From NCBI GenBank assembly GCA_903907745.1, contig CAIVPF010000087.1, positions 1 to 64,000 of the forward strand: a DNA stretch of 64,000 bases, written 5' to 3'. Position numbers and translations under genes: made by a program. The number at the start of each line of letters is the position of its first letter. Position 1 is the first letter of the stretch. This document shows, in pieces, positions 42,143-51,156 of the stretch. Origin of the DNA: an uncultured Cytophagaceae bacterium (GTDB taxonomy: Bacteria > Bacteroidota > Bacteroidia > Cytophagales > Spirosomataceae). Under the pieces are notes generated by a model, which worked only from the letters and a program-made list of their open reading frames with translations, did no database searches and was not told the origin of the DNA.

Positions 42143-42919
42143 ATGAGCCAGGAAAAACCACTTATTTTAATTGCCAACGATGATTCCATTTATTCCAAAG
42201 GAATCCGAGTACTCACTGAAATAATGTCCGAAATGGGTGAAGTGGTCGTGGTGGCCCCTGATACGCATCAATCAGGTATGGGGCATGCCATAACATTGGG
42301 ATCACCCATTCGTGTCAGTAAAACCACGGATTTTGGTGCTCATATTCTATCTTATAAATGCTCCGGTACACCGGCTGATTGTGTCAAATTCGGTAAACAT
42401 CATATATTAAAGGGTCGGAAAATCGACTTAGTCGTGTCAGGTATTAATCATGGTTCGAATGCATCTATTTCCGTTTTATATTCCGGAACGATGTCCGCGG
42501 CCATCGAGGCTGCCATGGAAGGAATTCCAGCGATTGGTTTTTCCTTATGTGAATATGGTGCTGATGCTGATTTCAGCCATTGCCATGATTATGTCATTAA
42601 AATCGCTCAAAAAGTCCTAAGTCACGGGCTTCCGAAGGGCCTAACCTTAAATGTAAATTTCCCCGCCAAATCAGATATCCCTTTAAAAGGAATTAAGGTA
42701 GCCAAACAAGCGGATGCGGTGTATCGAGAGTTTTTTGAAGAACGAAAGGATCCCTATAATCAACCCTATTATTGGATGGACGGTGAACTTCATAATGAGG
42801 ATTTAAACAATGGCACCGATTTGGATGCGCTCGCAGAAAATTACGTGAGTATTGTACCTATCAAATACGATATGACCGATTACGCCGAATTAGCTGAAAT
42901 GAAATCCTGGGACCTTTAA
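42143..42919 (+). CDS. surE: 5'/3'-nucleotidase SurE
   Basis: 258 residues. Signature residues are ANDDSIYSKGI (metal-binding DD near the start), VVAPDTHQSGMGHAIT, CSGTPADCVKFG and SGINHGSNASISVLYSGTMSAAIEA. SurE is a metal-dependent cytoplasmic nucleotidase, here adjacent to a Nudix hydrolase on the opposite strand. The end overlaps the Nudix gene by 30 bases. Confidence 0.94.
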   Translation: MSQEKPLILIANDDSIYSKGIRVLTEIMSEMGEVVVVAPDTHQSGMGHAITLGSPIRVSKTTDFGAHILSYKCSGTPADCVKFGKHHILKGRKIDLVVSGINHGSNASISVLYSGTMSAAIEAAMEGIPAIGFSLCEYGADADFSHCHDYVIKIAQKVLSHGLPKGLTLNVNFPAKSDIPLKGIKVAKQADAVYREFFEERKDPYNQPYYWMDGELHNEDLNNGTDLDALAENYVSIVPIKYDMTDYAELAEMKSWDL

Positions 42920-43444
42920 TAAACTAATTACGCTTAATGCATCGCTGATTTCTCCATTTTTTGCCATCTCTATGGCATCTTGTAAGGGTAGTTTTCGGAT
43001 TTGTAAGACTTCGGTTTCTTCGGGTTGAGCCATGTGTTGTTTCAGGTTTTTTGCCAAAAAAATTACTGCTTTTTCATCCGTCACTGAATTGGATAAATAA
43101 ACCTCACCCAGGCAAGTCCATGTCTCGGCTTCTAAACCTGTCTCCTCCATTAATTCCCTTTTGGCTGCATCCAATGGGCTTTCATCAGATTCAATCAAAC
43201 AACCGCCCTCCGGTAATTCCCAGGAATATTGCCCAATCGTATATCGTTCCTGTCCCACTAAATAGGTATTTCCATCGGCATCGATAGGCACAACTGAAAC
43301 AGCCACATTTTTAAAATGCACTTTGCCATATATACCTGGCTGACCTGTAGGCGTGATTACCTCATGGTGTTCCACACGGATCCAGGGGTTTTCGTACTTG
43401 GTTTCGTTGGACAGCATTTCCCATCCAGACTTCCTATTTTCCAT
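42890..43444 (-). CDS. Nudix hydrolase (ADP-ribose pyrophosphatase-like)
   Basis: 184 residues. WELPEGGCLIESDE followed by AAKRELMEETGL is the Nudix box (REL-MEE-TGL core, with one residue inserted after the first Gly pair). The flanking VHFKNVAVSVVPI, GQERYTIGQYSW and CLGEVYLSNSVTDE resemble ADP-ribose or sugar-nucleotide pyrophosphatases. A TATTTTTG box lies only 4 bases before its start, suggesting a nearly leaderless mRNA. Confidence 0.88.
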   Translation of the reverse strand: MENRKSGWEMLSNETKYENPWIRVEHHEVITPTGQPGIYGKVHFKNVAVSVVPIDADGNTYLVGQERYTIGQYSWELPEGGCLIESDESPLDAAKRELMEETGLEAETWTCLGEVYLSNSVTDEKAVIFLAKNLKQHMAQPEETEVLQIRKLPLQDAIEMAKNGEISDALSVISLLKVPGFHFS

Positions 43445-43448
43445 GTCA

Positions 43449-43465
43449 CAAAAATACTATCTTTG
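43449..43465. promoter_or_regulatory. Back-to-back divergent -7 boxes
   Basis: CAAAAATA (43449-43456, TATTTTTG on the - strand) and TATCTTTG (43458-43465, + strand) are separated by one base. The first serves the Nudix gene and the second the CDF transporter gene at 43483, 17 bases on. Confidence 0.45.
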
Positions 43466-43482
43466 CAGACATTTTAGCATGT

Positions 43483-44469
43483 ATGAAACAAAGGCTGATT
43501 ATATTTTCGTTTATCTTGAGCGTCGCCATTTTGGTAGCGAAATTTTATGCCTATTACCTGAGCGGAGCTAGTACGCAATTGACCGATGCGCTGGAGTCCA
43601 TCATCAACGTTGTCGCCGCTATATTCGCCTATTATTCCATTTATTTAGCCTCTTTGCCACGTGATTTAAATCATCCTTATGGCCATGGGAAAATTGAATT
43701 CTTTGCCTCTGGCTTAGAAGGAGTTTTGATATTATTGGCTGCTGTATATATTTTTTTACATGCCTTTGAGCATTTTTTCTCCCAACCTACCTATGCTTCT
43801 TTGGATATCGGAATCGGAATTTCATTTCTTTCCGCCATGGCGAATGGAATTTTAGGTTTTTACCTCATCAAACAAGGGAAATCAAGCCATTCACCGGCCT
43901 TGAGCGCAGATGGGAAACATTTGACCTTAGATGCCTATAATGGGATTTTGGTGGTGATTGCCTTGAGTATTACTTATTTTACCAATTGGTTTTGGGTTGA
44001 TTCGATTGCCTCTATCCTATTTGCAGGATTTATGAGTTGGCAAGGAATCCGCTTAGTTCGTCAGGCCGTGGCTGCGCTGATGGATGAAACGAACCCCGCC
44101 GTTTTTCAAAAGGTGATTGATTGGATTGTCGAGAACAAAAAACTAGAATGGATCGATTTACACAATCTACGGGTCCAACAATACGGAGGTGATCTTCATA
44201 TTGACTGCCATTTAACCCTTCCACGCTATTGGGATCTAGGCCGTGTGCATGATGAAATTCACGAATTTGAGGTGACTTTAGGTAAGGTGCTTCCCACGGA
44301 TATTGAGATTTTTGTCCATGTGGATCCATGTCTGAATGACTGCTGTTTTCATTGCCCGATCTCCGATTGCGCCATTCGAACGCAGGCCTTTACCAAAGAA
44401 ATCAAATGGAATACGATGAATTTGGCCTTAAATCAAAAGCATTTTACCGAGCATTTAGCTCGTTCGTAA
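43483..44469 (+). CDS. Cation diffusion facilitator metal transporter
   Basis: 328 residues with six predicted membrane segments in residues 5-205 and a C-terminal cytoplasmic domain (HNLRVQQYGGDLHIDCHLTL, HDEIHEFE). The fifth-helix metal site keeps HLTLD (HxxxD), while the second-helix site reads DALESIIN, i.e. E-xxx-N instead of the usual H/D-xxx-D. The end carries a cysteine cluster (CLNDCCFHCPISDCAIR, five Cys), which could bind a metal. It is likely a zinc or other divalent metal exporter; which metal cannot be read from the sequence. Confidence 0.85.
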   Translation: MKQRLIIFSFILSVAILVAKFYAYYLSGASTQLTDALESIINVVAAIFAYYSIYLASLPRDLNHPYGHGKIEFFASGLEGVLILLAAVYIFLHAFEHFFSQPTYASLDIGIGISFLSAMANGILGFYLIKQGKSSHSPALSADGKHLTLDAYNGILVVIALSITYFTNWFWVDSIASILFAGFMSWQGIRLVRQAVAALMDETNPAVFQKVIDWIVENKKLEWIDLHNLRVQQYGGDLHIDCHLTLPRYWDLGRVHDEIHEFEVTLGKVLPTDIEIFVHVDPCLNDCCFHCPISDCAIRTQAFTKEIKWNTMNLALNQKHFTEHLARS

Positions 44470-45153
44470 ACTGCCAATTCCTCCATCTACCCCGATGATC
44501 TGGCCTGTGATCCAAGAATTTTCTGTTTGCAAAAGGAAATTTGCCATATTGGCCACATCGCTTGCTTGTCCGATTCGACCTAAGGGATGACGTTTCCCAC
44601 CTGCTTCAATTTTTTCAGGCGAATTAACCAATGCCCCCGCTAATGGCGTTTGAGTTAAAGAAGGCGCAATGGCATTCACACGTATCTGGAATGAAGCTAG
44701 CTCAGCAGCTAATGAGCGCGTTAATCCTTCAATGGCTCCTTTGGAACTAGCGATCGAGGCATGAAATCCCATACCAGTTTGTACGGCAACGGTACTAAAT
44801 AACACAATAGAAGCCGTTGTACTTTGTTTTAGTAAAGGCAATAAGGCTTGAATACTACGGACAGCCCCTACCACATTGATTTTAAAATCTTGTTCGAAAT
44901 CCTGTGGGCTTAATCGATGAAAGGGCTTTAATAGAATACTACCGGGGCAATATACCAATCCATCAATCGGTCCTGTGATTTGGCTAAACAAAGTATCATC
45001 TGAATCTAAGGCGTCCCACACATGGTTTTGAATGCCAGATAGGCTACTTGGCTGCCGCGAAAAGTTATGAACCTCATGGCCCGCACGGATTAATTGTTCA
45101 GCGACCGAAAATCCAATTCCTTGGCTGCCCCCTACCAAAACATATATTCCCAT
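44455..45153 (-). CDS. Atypical SDR next to folE and queD, catalytic Tyr missing
   Basis: 232 residues. The cofactor motif is present (VGGSQGIGFSVAE), as is the SDR core (IVLFSTVAV, RVNAIAPSLTQTPLAGA, GRIGQASDVANM, ITGQIIGVDGG). The YxxxK active site instead reads IASSK in HASIASSKGA, so Tyr is replaced by Ile; classical dehydrogenase chemistry is doubtful. Similar SDRs are, from memory, found with photolyase/pterin genes in other bacteria. The gene follows folE by one base, so a pterin-related role is suggested but unproven. It overlaps the CDF gene end by 15 bases. Confidence 0.8.
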   Translation of the reverse strand: MGIYVLVGGSQGIGFSVAEQLIRAGHEVHNFSRQPSSLSGIQNHVWDALDSDDTLFSQITGPIDGLVYCPGSILLKPFHRLSPQDFEQDFKINVVGAVRSIQALLPLLKQSTTASIVLFSTVAVQTGMGFHASIASSKGAIEGLTRSLAAELASFQIRVNAIAPSLTQTPLAGALVNSPEKIEAGGKRHPLGRIGQASDVANMANFLLQTENSWITGQIIGVDGGIGSLRTS

Positions 45154-45154
45154 A

Positions 45155-45856
45155 TTATCCTTGAATGGAACTTAAAAACTCACGTTTTGTATTTTCCTCT
45201 TGGAATTTTCCGCCATAATAAGATGTAATGGTGGAAGTTGCATCATCTTTGACACCGCGAGAAGATACACATAGATGTTTGGCATCAATAAACACAGCTA
45301 CATCATCCGTATCCAAAACTTTTTGCAGATGTTTCGCGATTTGCATCGTTAAACGCTCCTGAACCTGAGGTCTTTTGGCATAATATTGGACAATTCGATT
45401 TAATTTCGACAGACCAATAACCCTTCCTGAGGAAATATAAGCGATATGCGTTTTACCTACGATCGGCACAAAATGATGCTCGCAATTGGAATAAAAGCTG
45501 ATATTTTTTTCGATCAACATTTCATGGTAGCCAAATTTATTTTCAAATAAGGCAACTTGGGGTTCGTTGGCCGGATTTAAGCCACTGAAAATTTCTTCGA
45601 TATACATTTTGGCTACACGCTTTGGTGTGCCACGTAAGGAATCATCTGTTAAGTCTAAACCTAGGGTGAGCATGATTTCCCTAAAATGGGATTCAATCTT
45701 TTTAATTTTTTCTTCATCAGAAAGAACAAAAGCATCCTCCCTCATGGGTGTTTCAATCGAGGTGGCTACGTGATTTTCACCTATTTCTTCGTCGGTTAAC
45801 AAGAAACGGTCGGTATCAATAAGCAGGGAATTCAACGAAATTTCTTTCTGTTTCAT
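45155..45856 (-). CDS. folE: GTP cyclohydrolase I FolE
   Basis: 233 residues. The zinc and active-site signature is seen in YSNCEHHFVPIVG, IGLSKLNRIVQYYAKRPQVQERLT and DAKHLCVSSRGVKDDATSTIT. The enzyme converts GTP to dihydroneopterin triphosphate, entering folate and queuosine routes. The first 40 residues are an extra N-terminal arm that overlaps the queD end by 41 bases; downstream starts are possible but the arm (VATSIETPMR) resembles other Cytophagales FolE. queD lies upstream and the SDR one base downstream, forming one leftward operon. Confidence 0.93.
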   Translation of the reverse strand: MKQKEISLNSLLIDTDRFLLTDEEIGENHVATSIETPMREDAFVLSDEEKIKKIESHFREIMLTLGLDLTDDSLRGTPKRVAKMYIEEIFSGLNPANEPQVALFENKFGYHEMLIEKNISFYSNCEHHFVPIVGKTHIAYISSGRVIGLSKLNRIVQYYAKRPQVQERLTMQIAKHLQKVLDTDDVAVFIDAKHLCVSSRGVKDDATSTITSYYGGKFQEENTKREFLSSIQG

Positions 45857-46235
45857 ATAATTTGATTTTTAATTCTAATTCAGCGGCAATTTTGGCTCTT
45901 AATTTTTGATAGATCACGACAGCAATATTTTCTGCACTCGGATTTAAATTGGCAAACTCAGGGACATCTAAATTTAAATTCTTATGATCGAATTTTTTTA
46001 TAATTTCCTCCTGAGCGAGCGTCGATAAATCTTTCATATCGATGACATAACCCGTATCCGGATTAATTGTTCCGATAATTTGAATAATTAATTCATAATT
46101 ATGTCCATGGTAGTTTGCATTGTTGCATAATCCAAAAACGGCTTGGTTCTTTTCTGCGCTCCAATTTGGATTATGCAAGCGATGGGCTGCATTAAAATGT
46201 TCTTTCCTGAAAACGCTAACTTTTTGTGAGTCCAT
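45816..46235 (-). CDS. queD: 6-carboxy-5,6,7,8-tetrahydropterin synthase QueD
   Basis: 139 residues with the PTPS/QueD pattern: zinc histidines in FNAAHRLHNP and NANYHGHNYEL, catalytic region VFGLCNNANYHGH and VIDMKDLS, DHKNLN and TAENIAVVIY-like NPSAENIAVVIY. It uses the FolE product to make the queuosine precursor (6-pyruvoyl tetrahydropterin synthase activity is the alternative). It is the first gene of the queD-folE-SDR operon; its 3' end overlaps folE. Confidence 0.92.
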   Translation of the reverse strand: MDSQKVSVFRKEHFNAAHRLHNPNWSAEKNQAVFGLCNNANYHGHNYELIIQIIGTINPDTGYVIDMKDLSTLAQEEIIKKFDHKNLNLDVPEFANLNPSAENIAVVIYQKLRAKIAAELELKIKLYETERNFVEFPAY

Positions 46236-46316
46236 CTTTTTTTTTCGAAGGTGTAAATTTACTGTACTATTTTAATTAAATTTCAAATTCATTCTATTTA
46301 AACCAAATTAACTTAC

Positions 46317-47669
46317 ATGAAACGAAGGAAATTTATTTCTGATTCCTTACTTTATACTTCTAGCGCCGCTATTTTCCCTACCATTTTAAAAGGCACACCA
46401 GCAGAACAAACGAAAGTGCGTTTAGGTTTCATCGGAGTTGGACTTCGTGGCCAAAATCATTTAGAAATGGCGATGTACCGCCCTGATGTCGAAATCGTCG
46501 CCATCTGCGATGTAGATCCCAATGCGATTCTAATTGCCCAAAAAATGATCGCCGATAAAGGTCGAAAAGCCGCTGTCGCTTATCAGAAAGGGGAACATGA
46601 TTTTGAAAATTTAGTGAAACGAAGCGACATCGATGGCGTTGTAATCGCTACTCCTTGGGAATGGCATGTGCCGATGGCCCTCGCTTCCATGAAACAAGGG
46701 AAATATACGGCTGTCGAAGTTTCCGCTACGGTGAAGCTTCAGGAATCCTGGGATTTGGTCAATATGTTCGAAAAAACGGGTTCACATTGCATGATTTTGG
46801 AAAATGTTTGTTACCGTCGGGACGTCCTAGCTGCGCTGAATATGGTGCGTCAAGGCATGTTTGGTACACTGAATCATGTGCAATGTGGTTACCAACACGA
46901 CCTTCGGGAAGTAAAATTTAATAATGGAAAACAAGCGTACGGTGGTGGTGTGGAGTTTGGTGAAAAGGGTTTTTCTGAAGCAAAATGGCGCACTCAGCAT
47001 TCCATTGACCGAAATGGTGACCTCTATCCTACGCATGGGCTGGGTCCAGTGGCTGAGATGTTGAACATCAACCGCGGAAATCAATTTCTATATTTGACCT
47101 CCATGGCGACCCAATCGATGGGATTACATAATTATATCGTTGAAAATGCCGGAAAAGATCATCCAAATGCCAAGGTCAATTTTGCTTGTGGTGATATTGT
47201 GACAACCCTCATTAAATGCGCCAATGGCGAAACTATTATGATTTCGCATGATACCAATTCACCAAGACCTTATTCCTTAGGTTTCCGGGTGCAGGGTACG
47301 AAGGGACTTTGGATGGACGACAATAAATCCATTTATTTAGAAGGGATTTCACCCAAAGCGCATCGCTGGGAGGATTTTAAACCTTATCAGGATAAATATG
47401 ATCACCCGCTTTGGAAAACACATGCGGCCGATGCGGAGAATGCAGGCCATGGGGGAATCGATTATTTTGTGCTTCGCGCCTTTATCGAATCCATTAAAAA
47501 TAAAGTGGCTCCACCGATCGACGTCTATGATGCCGCAGCTTGGTCAGCGATTTCTCCGCTTTCCGAACAATCCATTAAAAATAATTCCGCTTCTGTAGCT
47601 ATTCCGGATTTTACACGGGGTAAATGGAAAACGAATCAACCTATCTTTGCTTTAACCGATAACTATTAA
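46317..47669 (+). CDS. Gfo/Idh/MocA oxidoreductase, GH109-like
   Basis: 450 residues. The N-terminus MKRRKFISD followed by a hydrophobic stretch looks like a twin-arginine signal, so it is likely periplasmic. The NAD-binding fold begins at VRLGFIGVGLRGQNHLEM, and CDVDP, ATPWEWHVPMALASMKQGKY and HDTNSPRPYSLGFRVQGTKG match the group that includes GH109 alpha-N-acetylgalactosaminidases with bound NAD. The sugar substrate is not known. It is 7 bases before a sugar MFS transporter, supporting a carbohydrate-processing operon. Confidence 0.85.
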   Translation: MKRRKFISDSLLYTSSAAIFPTILKGTPAEQTKVRLGFIGVGLRGQNHLEMAMYRPDVEIVAICDVDPNAILIAQKMIADKGRKAAVAYQKGEHDFENLVKRSDIDGVVIATPWEWHVPMALASMKQGKYTAVEVSATVKLQESWDLVNMFEKTGSHCMILENVCYRRDVLAALNMVRQGMFGTLNHVQCGYQHDLREVKFNNGKQAYGGGVEFGEKGFSEAKWRTQHSIDRNGDLYPTHGLGPVAEMLNINRGNQFLYLTSMATQSMGLHNYIVENAGKDHPNAKVNFACGDIVTTLIKCANGETIMISHDTNSPRPYSLGFRVQGTKGLWMDDNKSIYLEGISPKAHRWEDFKPYQDKYDHPLWKTHAADAENAGHGGIDYFVLRAFIESIKNKVAPPIDVYDAAAWSAISPLSEQSIKNNSASVAIPDFTRGKWKTNQPIFALTDNY

Positions 47670-47676
47670 AAACCTT

Positions 47677-48882
47677 ATGACACCAACCTCAAAAAACTCA
47701 AATCTCCCATTAATGATCATTGGCGTATTATTTTTCGTCTTTGGTTTTGTTACCTGGGTAAATTCTGTGTTAATCGCATTTTTTAAAGATGCCTTTGATC
47801 TGAATAATTTTCAATCTTTATTGGTCACCTCCGCCTTTTTTATATCCTATTTCGTGATGGCGATTCCATCGTCTTGGGTCTTAGCTAAAACAGGTTTTAA
47901 AAATGGAATGTCATTTGGTTTATTGACCATGGCTGTGGGAACGCTATTATTTGTGCCGGCAGCGAAAATGGCTAATTATCCCTTATTTTTGCTGGGTTTA
48001 TTTATCATCGGAACCGGTTTGGCCTTATTGCAAACGGCATCAAATCCCTATGTGACGATCTTAGGACCTCGGGAAAGTGCCGCCACTCGGATTTCGTTTA
48101 TGGGTATTTGTAATAAAGTGGCTGGAATTTTGAGTCAATTTATTTTTGGCGGATTGCTTTTATCCGGTGCAGCAGGTACGACTCAGGATTTATCGGTGGT
48201 GATTTCTCCCTATTCGATCATGACCGCTGTTCTGATCGCATTAGCCCTTTTAGTTCGTTTTTCTAGCCTTCCAGAAGTGGAAGGGGAAGAAGACACAGAT
48301 GCCGATGCACCCGCAGAAAAATCAAGTGTTTGGGCCTACCCAAATTTAGTATTGGGTTTAATTGCCTTTTTCCTATACGTAGGTGTGGAAGTGATGGCTG
48401 GTGATACGATTATCAATTATGGAACCTCTCAGGGCATTAGCATGGAGGTTGCTAAAATTTTTACGACTTATACGCTGTATGGCATGTTGGCCGGATATAT
48501 TGTAGGTATTTTGTTTATTCCAAAATACTTAAGCCAACAAAAGGCACTCAATTATTCCGCTATGCTAGGTCTTGTTTTTTCGGTAGGAACGATTGCTTTA
48601 GACGGTTATATGTCGGTGATGTGTTTAGCATTATTAGGAATTGCCAATGCTTTAATGTGGCCAGCTTTATGGCCTTTGGCGATCCAAGGTTTAGGTAAAT
48701 TTACCAAAATCGGTTCTGCGCTGATCATTATGATGATTGCAGGAGGAGCTTTGGTTCCTTTGTTGTACGGAAAAATAGCGGATTCGATGGGTGATACCCA
48801 AACGGCTTATGCCATAATGATTCCTTGTTATTTATTTATTTTATATTACGCAACAATCGGTCACAAAAAGAGTTCTTGGTAA
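47677..48882 (+). CDS. MFS sugar transporter, FucP-like
   Basis: 401 residues with 12 membrane segments. FALVFFVFGFVTWVNSVLIAFFK-like start (FFVFGFVTWVNSVL), ASNPYVTILGPRESAATRISFMG and LMWPALWPLAIQGLGKFT match the fucose/glucose/galactose MFS proton symporters. It is paired with the Gfo/Idh/MocA gene 7 bases upstream, so it probably imports the product or substrate of that enzyme. A strong terminator follows. Confidence 0.88.
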   Translation: MTPTSKNSNLPLMIIGVLFFVFGFVTWVNSVLIAFFKDAFDLNNFQSLLVTSAFFISYFVMAIPSSWVLAKTGFKNGMSFGLLTMAVGTLLFVPAAKMANYPLFLLGLFIIGTGLALLQTASNPYVTILGPRESAATRISFMGICNKVAGILSQFIFGGLLLSGAAGTTQDLSVVISPYSIMTAVLIALALLVRFSSLPEVEGEEDTDADAPAEKSSVWAYPNLVLGLIAFFLYVGVEVMAGDTIINYGTSQGISMEVAKIFTTYTLYGMLAGYIVGILFIPKYLSQQKALNYSAMLGLVFSVGTIALDGYMSVMCLALLGIANALMWPALWPLAIQGLGKFTKIGSALIIMMIAGGALVPLLYGKIADSMGDTQTAYAIMIPCYLFILYYATIGHKKSSW

Positions 48883-48897
48883 TAGCATCTATTCGTT

Positions 48898-48935
48898 AAA
48901 AGCTTCATCTGATGCGAATGAGATGAAGCTTTTTT
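48898..48935 (+). terminator. Intrinsic terminator after the sugar transporter
   Basis: AAAAGCTTCATCT at 48898-48910 is perfectly mirrored by AGATGAAGCTTTT at 48921-48933, with a 10-base loop and T run. The ispG promoter box begins right after it. Confidence 0.85.
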
Positions 48936-48936
48936 G

Positions 48937-48944
48937 TACCTTTG
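48937..48944 (+). promoter_or_regulatory. -7 promoter box of ispG
   Basis: TACCTTTG matches TAnnTTTG and lies 15 bases before the ATG at 48960. It rules out the TTG at 48942 as the start. Confidence 0.5.
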
Positions 48945-48959
48945 CCTCAAATTATTTGT

Positions 48960-50981
48960 ATGTCTTCAACTAGCGCGAATGCCCATTTAATTACTGAAGG
49001 GAATATATATTGCCCTTCCTTAGTGGCTTATAAACGCCGTGAAACGATTCCCGTGCAAATCGGTGAATTATGGATGGGATCTGATTATCCGATTCGTGTG
49101 CAATCCATGACGACAGTGGATACAATGGACACACAGGGATCCATCGAACAATCCATTCGCATGATCGATGCGGGTTGTGAAATCGTTCGGATCACGGCTC
49201 CTTCTGTGAAAGAAGCACAAAACCTAGAAAATATTCGAAAAGGCCTGCGAGAAAAAGGCTACACCGCTCCCATCGTAGCCGATATACATTTTACGCCGAA
49301 TGCGGCTGAATTAGCGGCAAGAATCGTTGAGAAAGTCCGGATTAATCCTGGAAATTATGCCGATAAAAAGCGTTTTGAAACGATTGAATATACGGATGCA
49401 ACGTATCAAAATGAATTAGAACGCATACGTGATAAGTTTTTACCCTTAGTGAAAATTTGCAAGGAATATGGAACGGCGATGCGTATTGGGACAAATCATG
49501 GCTCGCTTTCTGACCGTATTTTAAGTAGATACGGTGATACTCCGCTAGGAATGGTGGAATCTGCGCTTGAATTTTTACGTATTTGTGAAGATGAGCAGTA
49601 TGCGAACATCGTCCTGTCCATGAAATCTTCCAATACCCAGGTTATGGTGGAAGCCTATCGTTTGCTCAGCAAAAAATTAGCCGATGGCGGTTTTAAAGCC
49701 TATCCGCTGCATTTAGGCGTGACGGAAGCTGGAGAAGGTGAAGATGGACGTATTAAATCGGCCGTTGGAATCGGGACCTTATTGGAAGATGGCTTGGGCG
49801 ATACGATTCGTGTCTCATTGACCGAAGATCCTGAATTTGAGATTCCTGTGGCGCAAGAAATGCTGAGTCGTCTTCAGAACCGGGTTGCGATTTCAGATCC
49901 TATTCCCGCGTTCCCCACATCGAATCCGGCTTTTAATTCCCCGATCAATCCTTTTGCGCATGCACGTCGCATGAGCCAAGAAGTGTTAAATATAGGCGGT
50001 AATCAAGTCCCAAGAGTCATCGCTGATTTTTCTCAGCGAAGCCATATTCAAATGAACGATTTGAAATCCATCGGCCATTTTTATCTACCTGAGCCTGATA
50101 AATGGGCGATGAATGATTTAGGTGCGGATTATATTTTTACGGGTGATCAAGTAATTGATTTTATGTTGCCGAATGGTTTACGTCAAATTCAAACAGCATC
50201 CCGGTGGCAAGAAAATCCATTGCCAACCGTATACCCAATCTTTACTCCGGATACTTTTCAAAATGCTGCTTTTTATCATCCAGAGATGAACTTTTTGTCG
50301 GTTCAGGCAGAAGATTTAATGGATAATGCTGAGCTTTTAAATTCGATAGGAGCTCATAAAAATCTTGTAATAGTTCTCAAAAGTAAGAATGCGCATCAAA
50401 TGGCCGCTTTGCGTCGAGGATTTTTTGAGTTAGTGAAAAATAATTTGTTGGCCCCCGTCATCATTCACCTGAGCTATATTCAGATAAGTGAAAGCGCGTT
50501 ACAAGTATTTGCACCGGCAGATGGTGGAGCCTTGTTTATTGATGGATTTGGGGATGGCTTGTTGATTTCGACCCCGTTTGAAAAAAATCGAGAAGCTATT
50601 TGTAACAGTACGAATTTTGGAACCTTACAAGCGAGTCGCGTTCGAATCTCCAAAACCGAATACATCTCCTGCCCTTCTTGTGGTCGAACGCTTTTTGATT
50701 TACAAGAAACGACCGCTCGGATTCGGAAAGAAACAGATCATTTGAAAGGAATTAAAATCGGCATAATGGGCTGTATCGTGAATGGTCCAGGTGAAATGGC
50801 AGATGCCGATTATGGCTATGTGGGCATAGGAAAGGATAAAATAGCTTTGTATAAAGGCCAGGAAGTTGTTAAAAAATCAGTGCCGGCGGATGCCGCAGTA
50901 CATGAATTAATTCAATTGATAAAAGATCACGGTGACTGGAAAGAGGCACCTACAACCCAAGCAACTCATGAGCAGAATTAA
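48960..50981 (+). CDS. ispG: 4-hydroxy-3-methylbut-2-enyl diphosphate synthase IspG (GcpE), long form
   Basis: 673 residues from the ATG at 48960. The TIM-barrel part (IRVQSMTTVDTMDT, IVADIHFTP, RINPGNYADKK, HLGVTEAGEGEDGRIKSAVGIG) is followed by a large inserted domain (about residues 290-540) and the 4Fe-4S end domain (ISCPSCGRTLFDL, GIMGCIVNGPGEMADADYGY). The long insertion is typical of Bacteroidota and plant enzymes. It carries out the penultimate step of the MEP isoprenoid pathway. It overlaps the DUF6728 gene by 14 bases. Confidence 0.95.
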   Translation: MSSTSANAHLITEGNIYCPSLVAYKRRETIPVQIGELWMGSDYPIRVQSMTTVDTMDTQGSIEQSIRMIDAGCEIVRITAPSVKEAQNLENIRKGLREKGYTAPIVADIHFTPNAAELAARIVEKVRINPGNYADKKRFETIEYTDATYQNELERIRDKFLPLVKICKEYGTAMRIGTNHGSLSDRILSRYGDTPLGMVESALEFLRICEDEQYANIVLSMKSSNTQVMVEAYRLLSKKLADGGFKAYPLHLGVTEAGEGEDGRIKSAVGIGTLLEDGLGDTIRVSLTEDPEFEIPVAQEMLSRLQNRVAISDPIPAFPTSNPAFNSPINPFAHARRMSQEVLNIGGNQVPRVIADFSQRSHIQMNDLKSIGHFYLPEPDKWAMNDLGADYIFTGDQVIDFMLPNGLRQIQTASRWQENPLPTVYPIFTPDTFQNAAFYHPEMNFLSVQAEDLMDNAELLNSIGAHKNLVIVLKSKNAHQMAALRRGFFELVKNNLLAPVIIHLSYIQISESALQVFAPADGGALFIDGFGDGLLISTPFEKNREAICNSTNFGTLQASRVRISKTEYISCPSCGRTLFDLQETTARIRKETDHLKGIKIGIMGCIVNGPGEMADADYGYVGIGKDKIALYKGQEVVKKSVPADAAVHELIQLIKDHGDWKEAPTTQATHEQN

Positions 50982-51156
50982 AGATCAATTTAAAGTTGGC
51001 GAAGTTTTCACCTATTTTGTTCGGGTTTTTCAAAAACCTAAACCGGGCGCGCCGACGAACTTCAACATTCGTACTATGCACACCATCAATAAAATATCAA
51101 TTGTGATGTTTTTGTTTTGTGTCCTCGTTATGATTTATCGAGCCTTTACGCGTTAA
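50968..51156 (+). CDS. DUF6728-like small membrane protein
   Basis: 62 residues from the ATG at 50968: a charged start (MSRIKDQFKVGEVFTYFVRV), then FQKPKPGAPTNFNIRTMHTI, and one C-terminal helix (ISIVMFLFCVLVMIYRAF). The TNFNxRxMHxINKIS pattern is a small Bacteroidota-conserved family of unknown function (DUF6728 from memory). The start lies inside the last codons of ispG, suggesting translational coupling; it ends 4 bases into the convergent thioredoxin-fold gene. Confidence 0.7.
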   Translation: MSRIKDQFKVGEVFTYFVRVFQKPKPGAPTNFNIRTMHTINKISIVMFLFCVLVMIYRAFTR

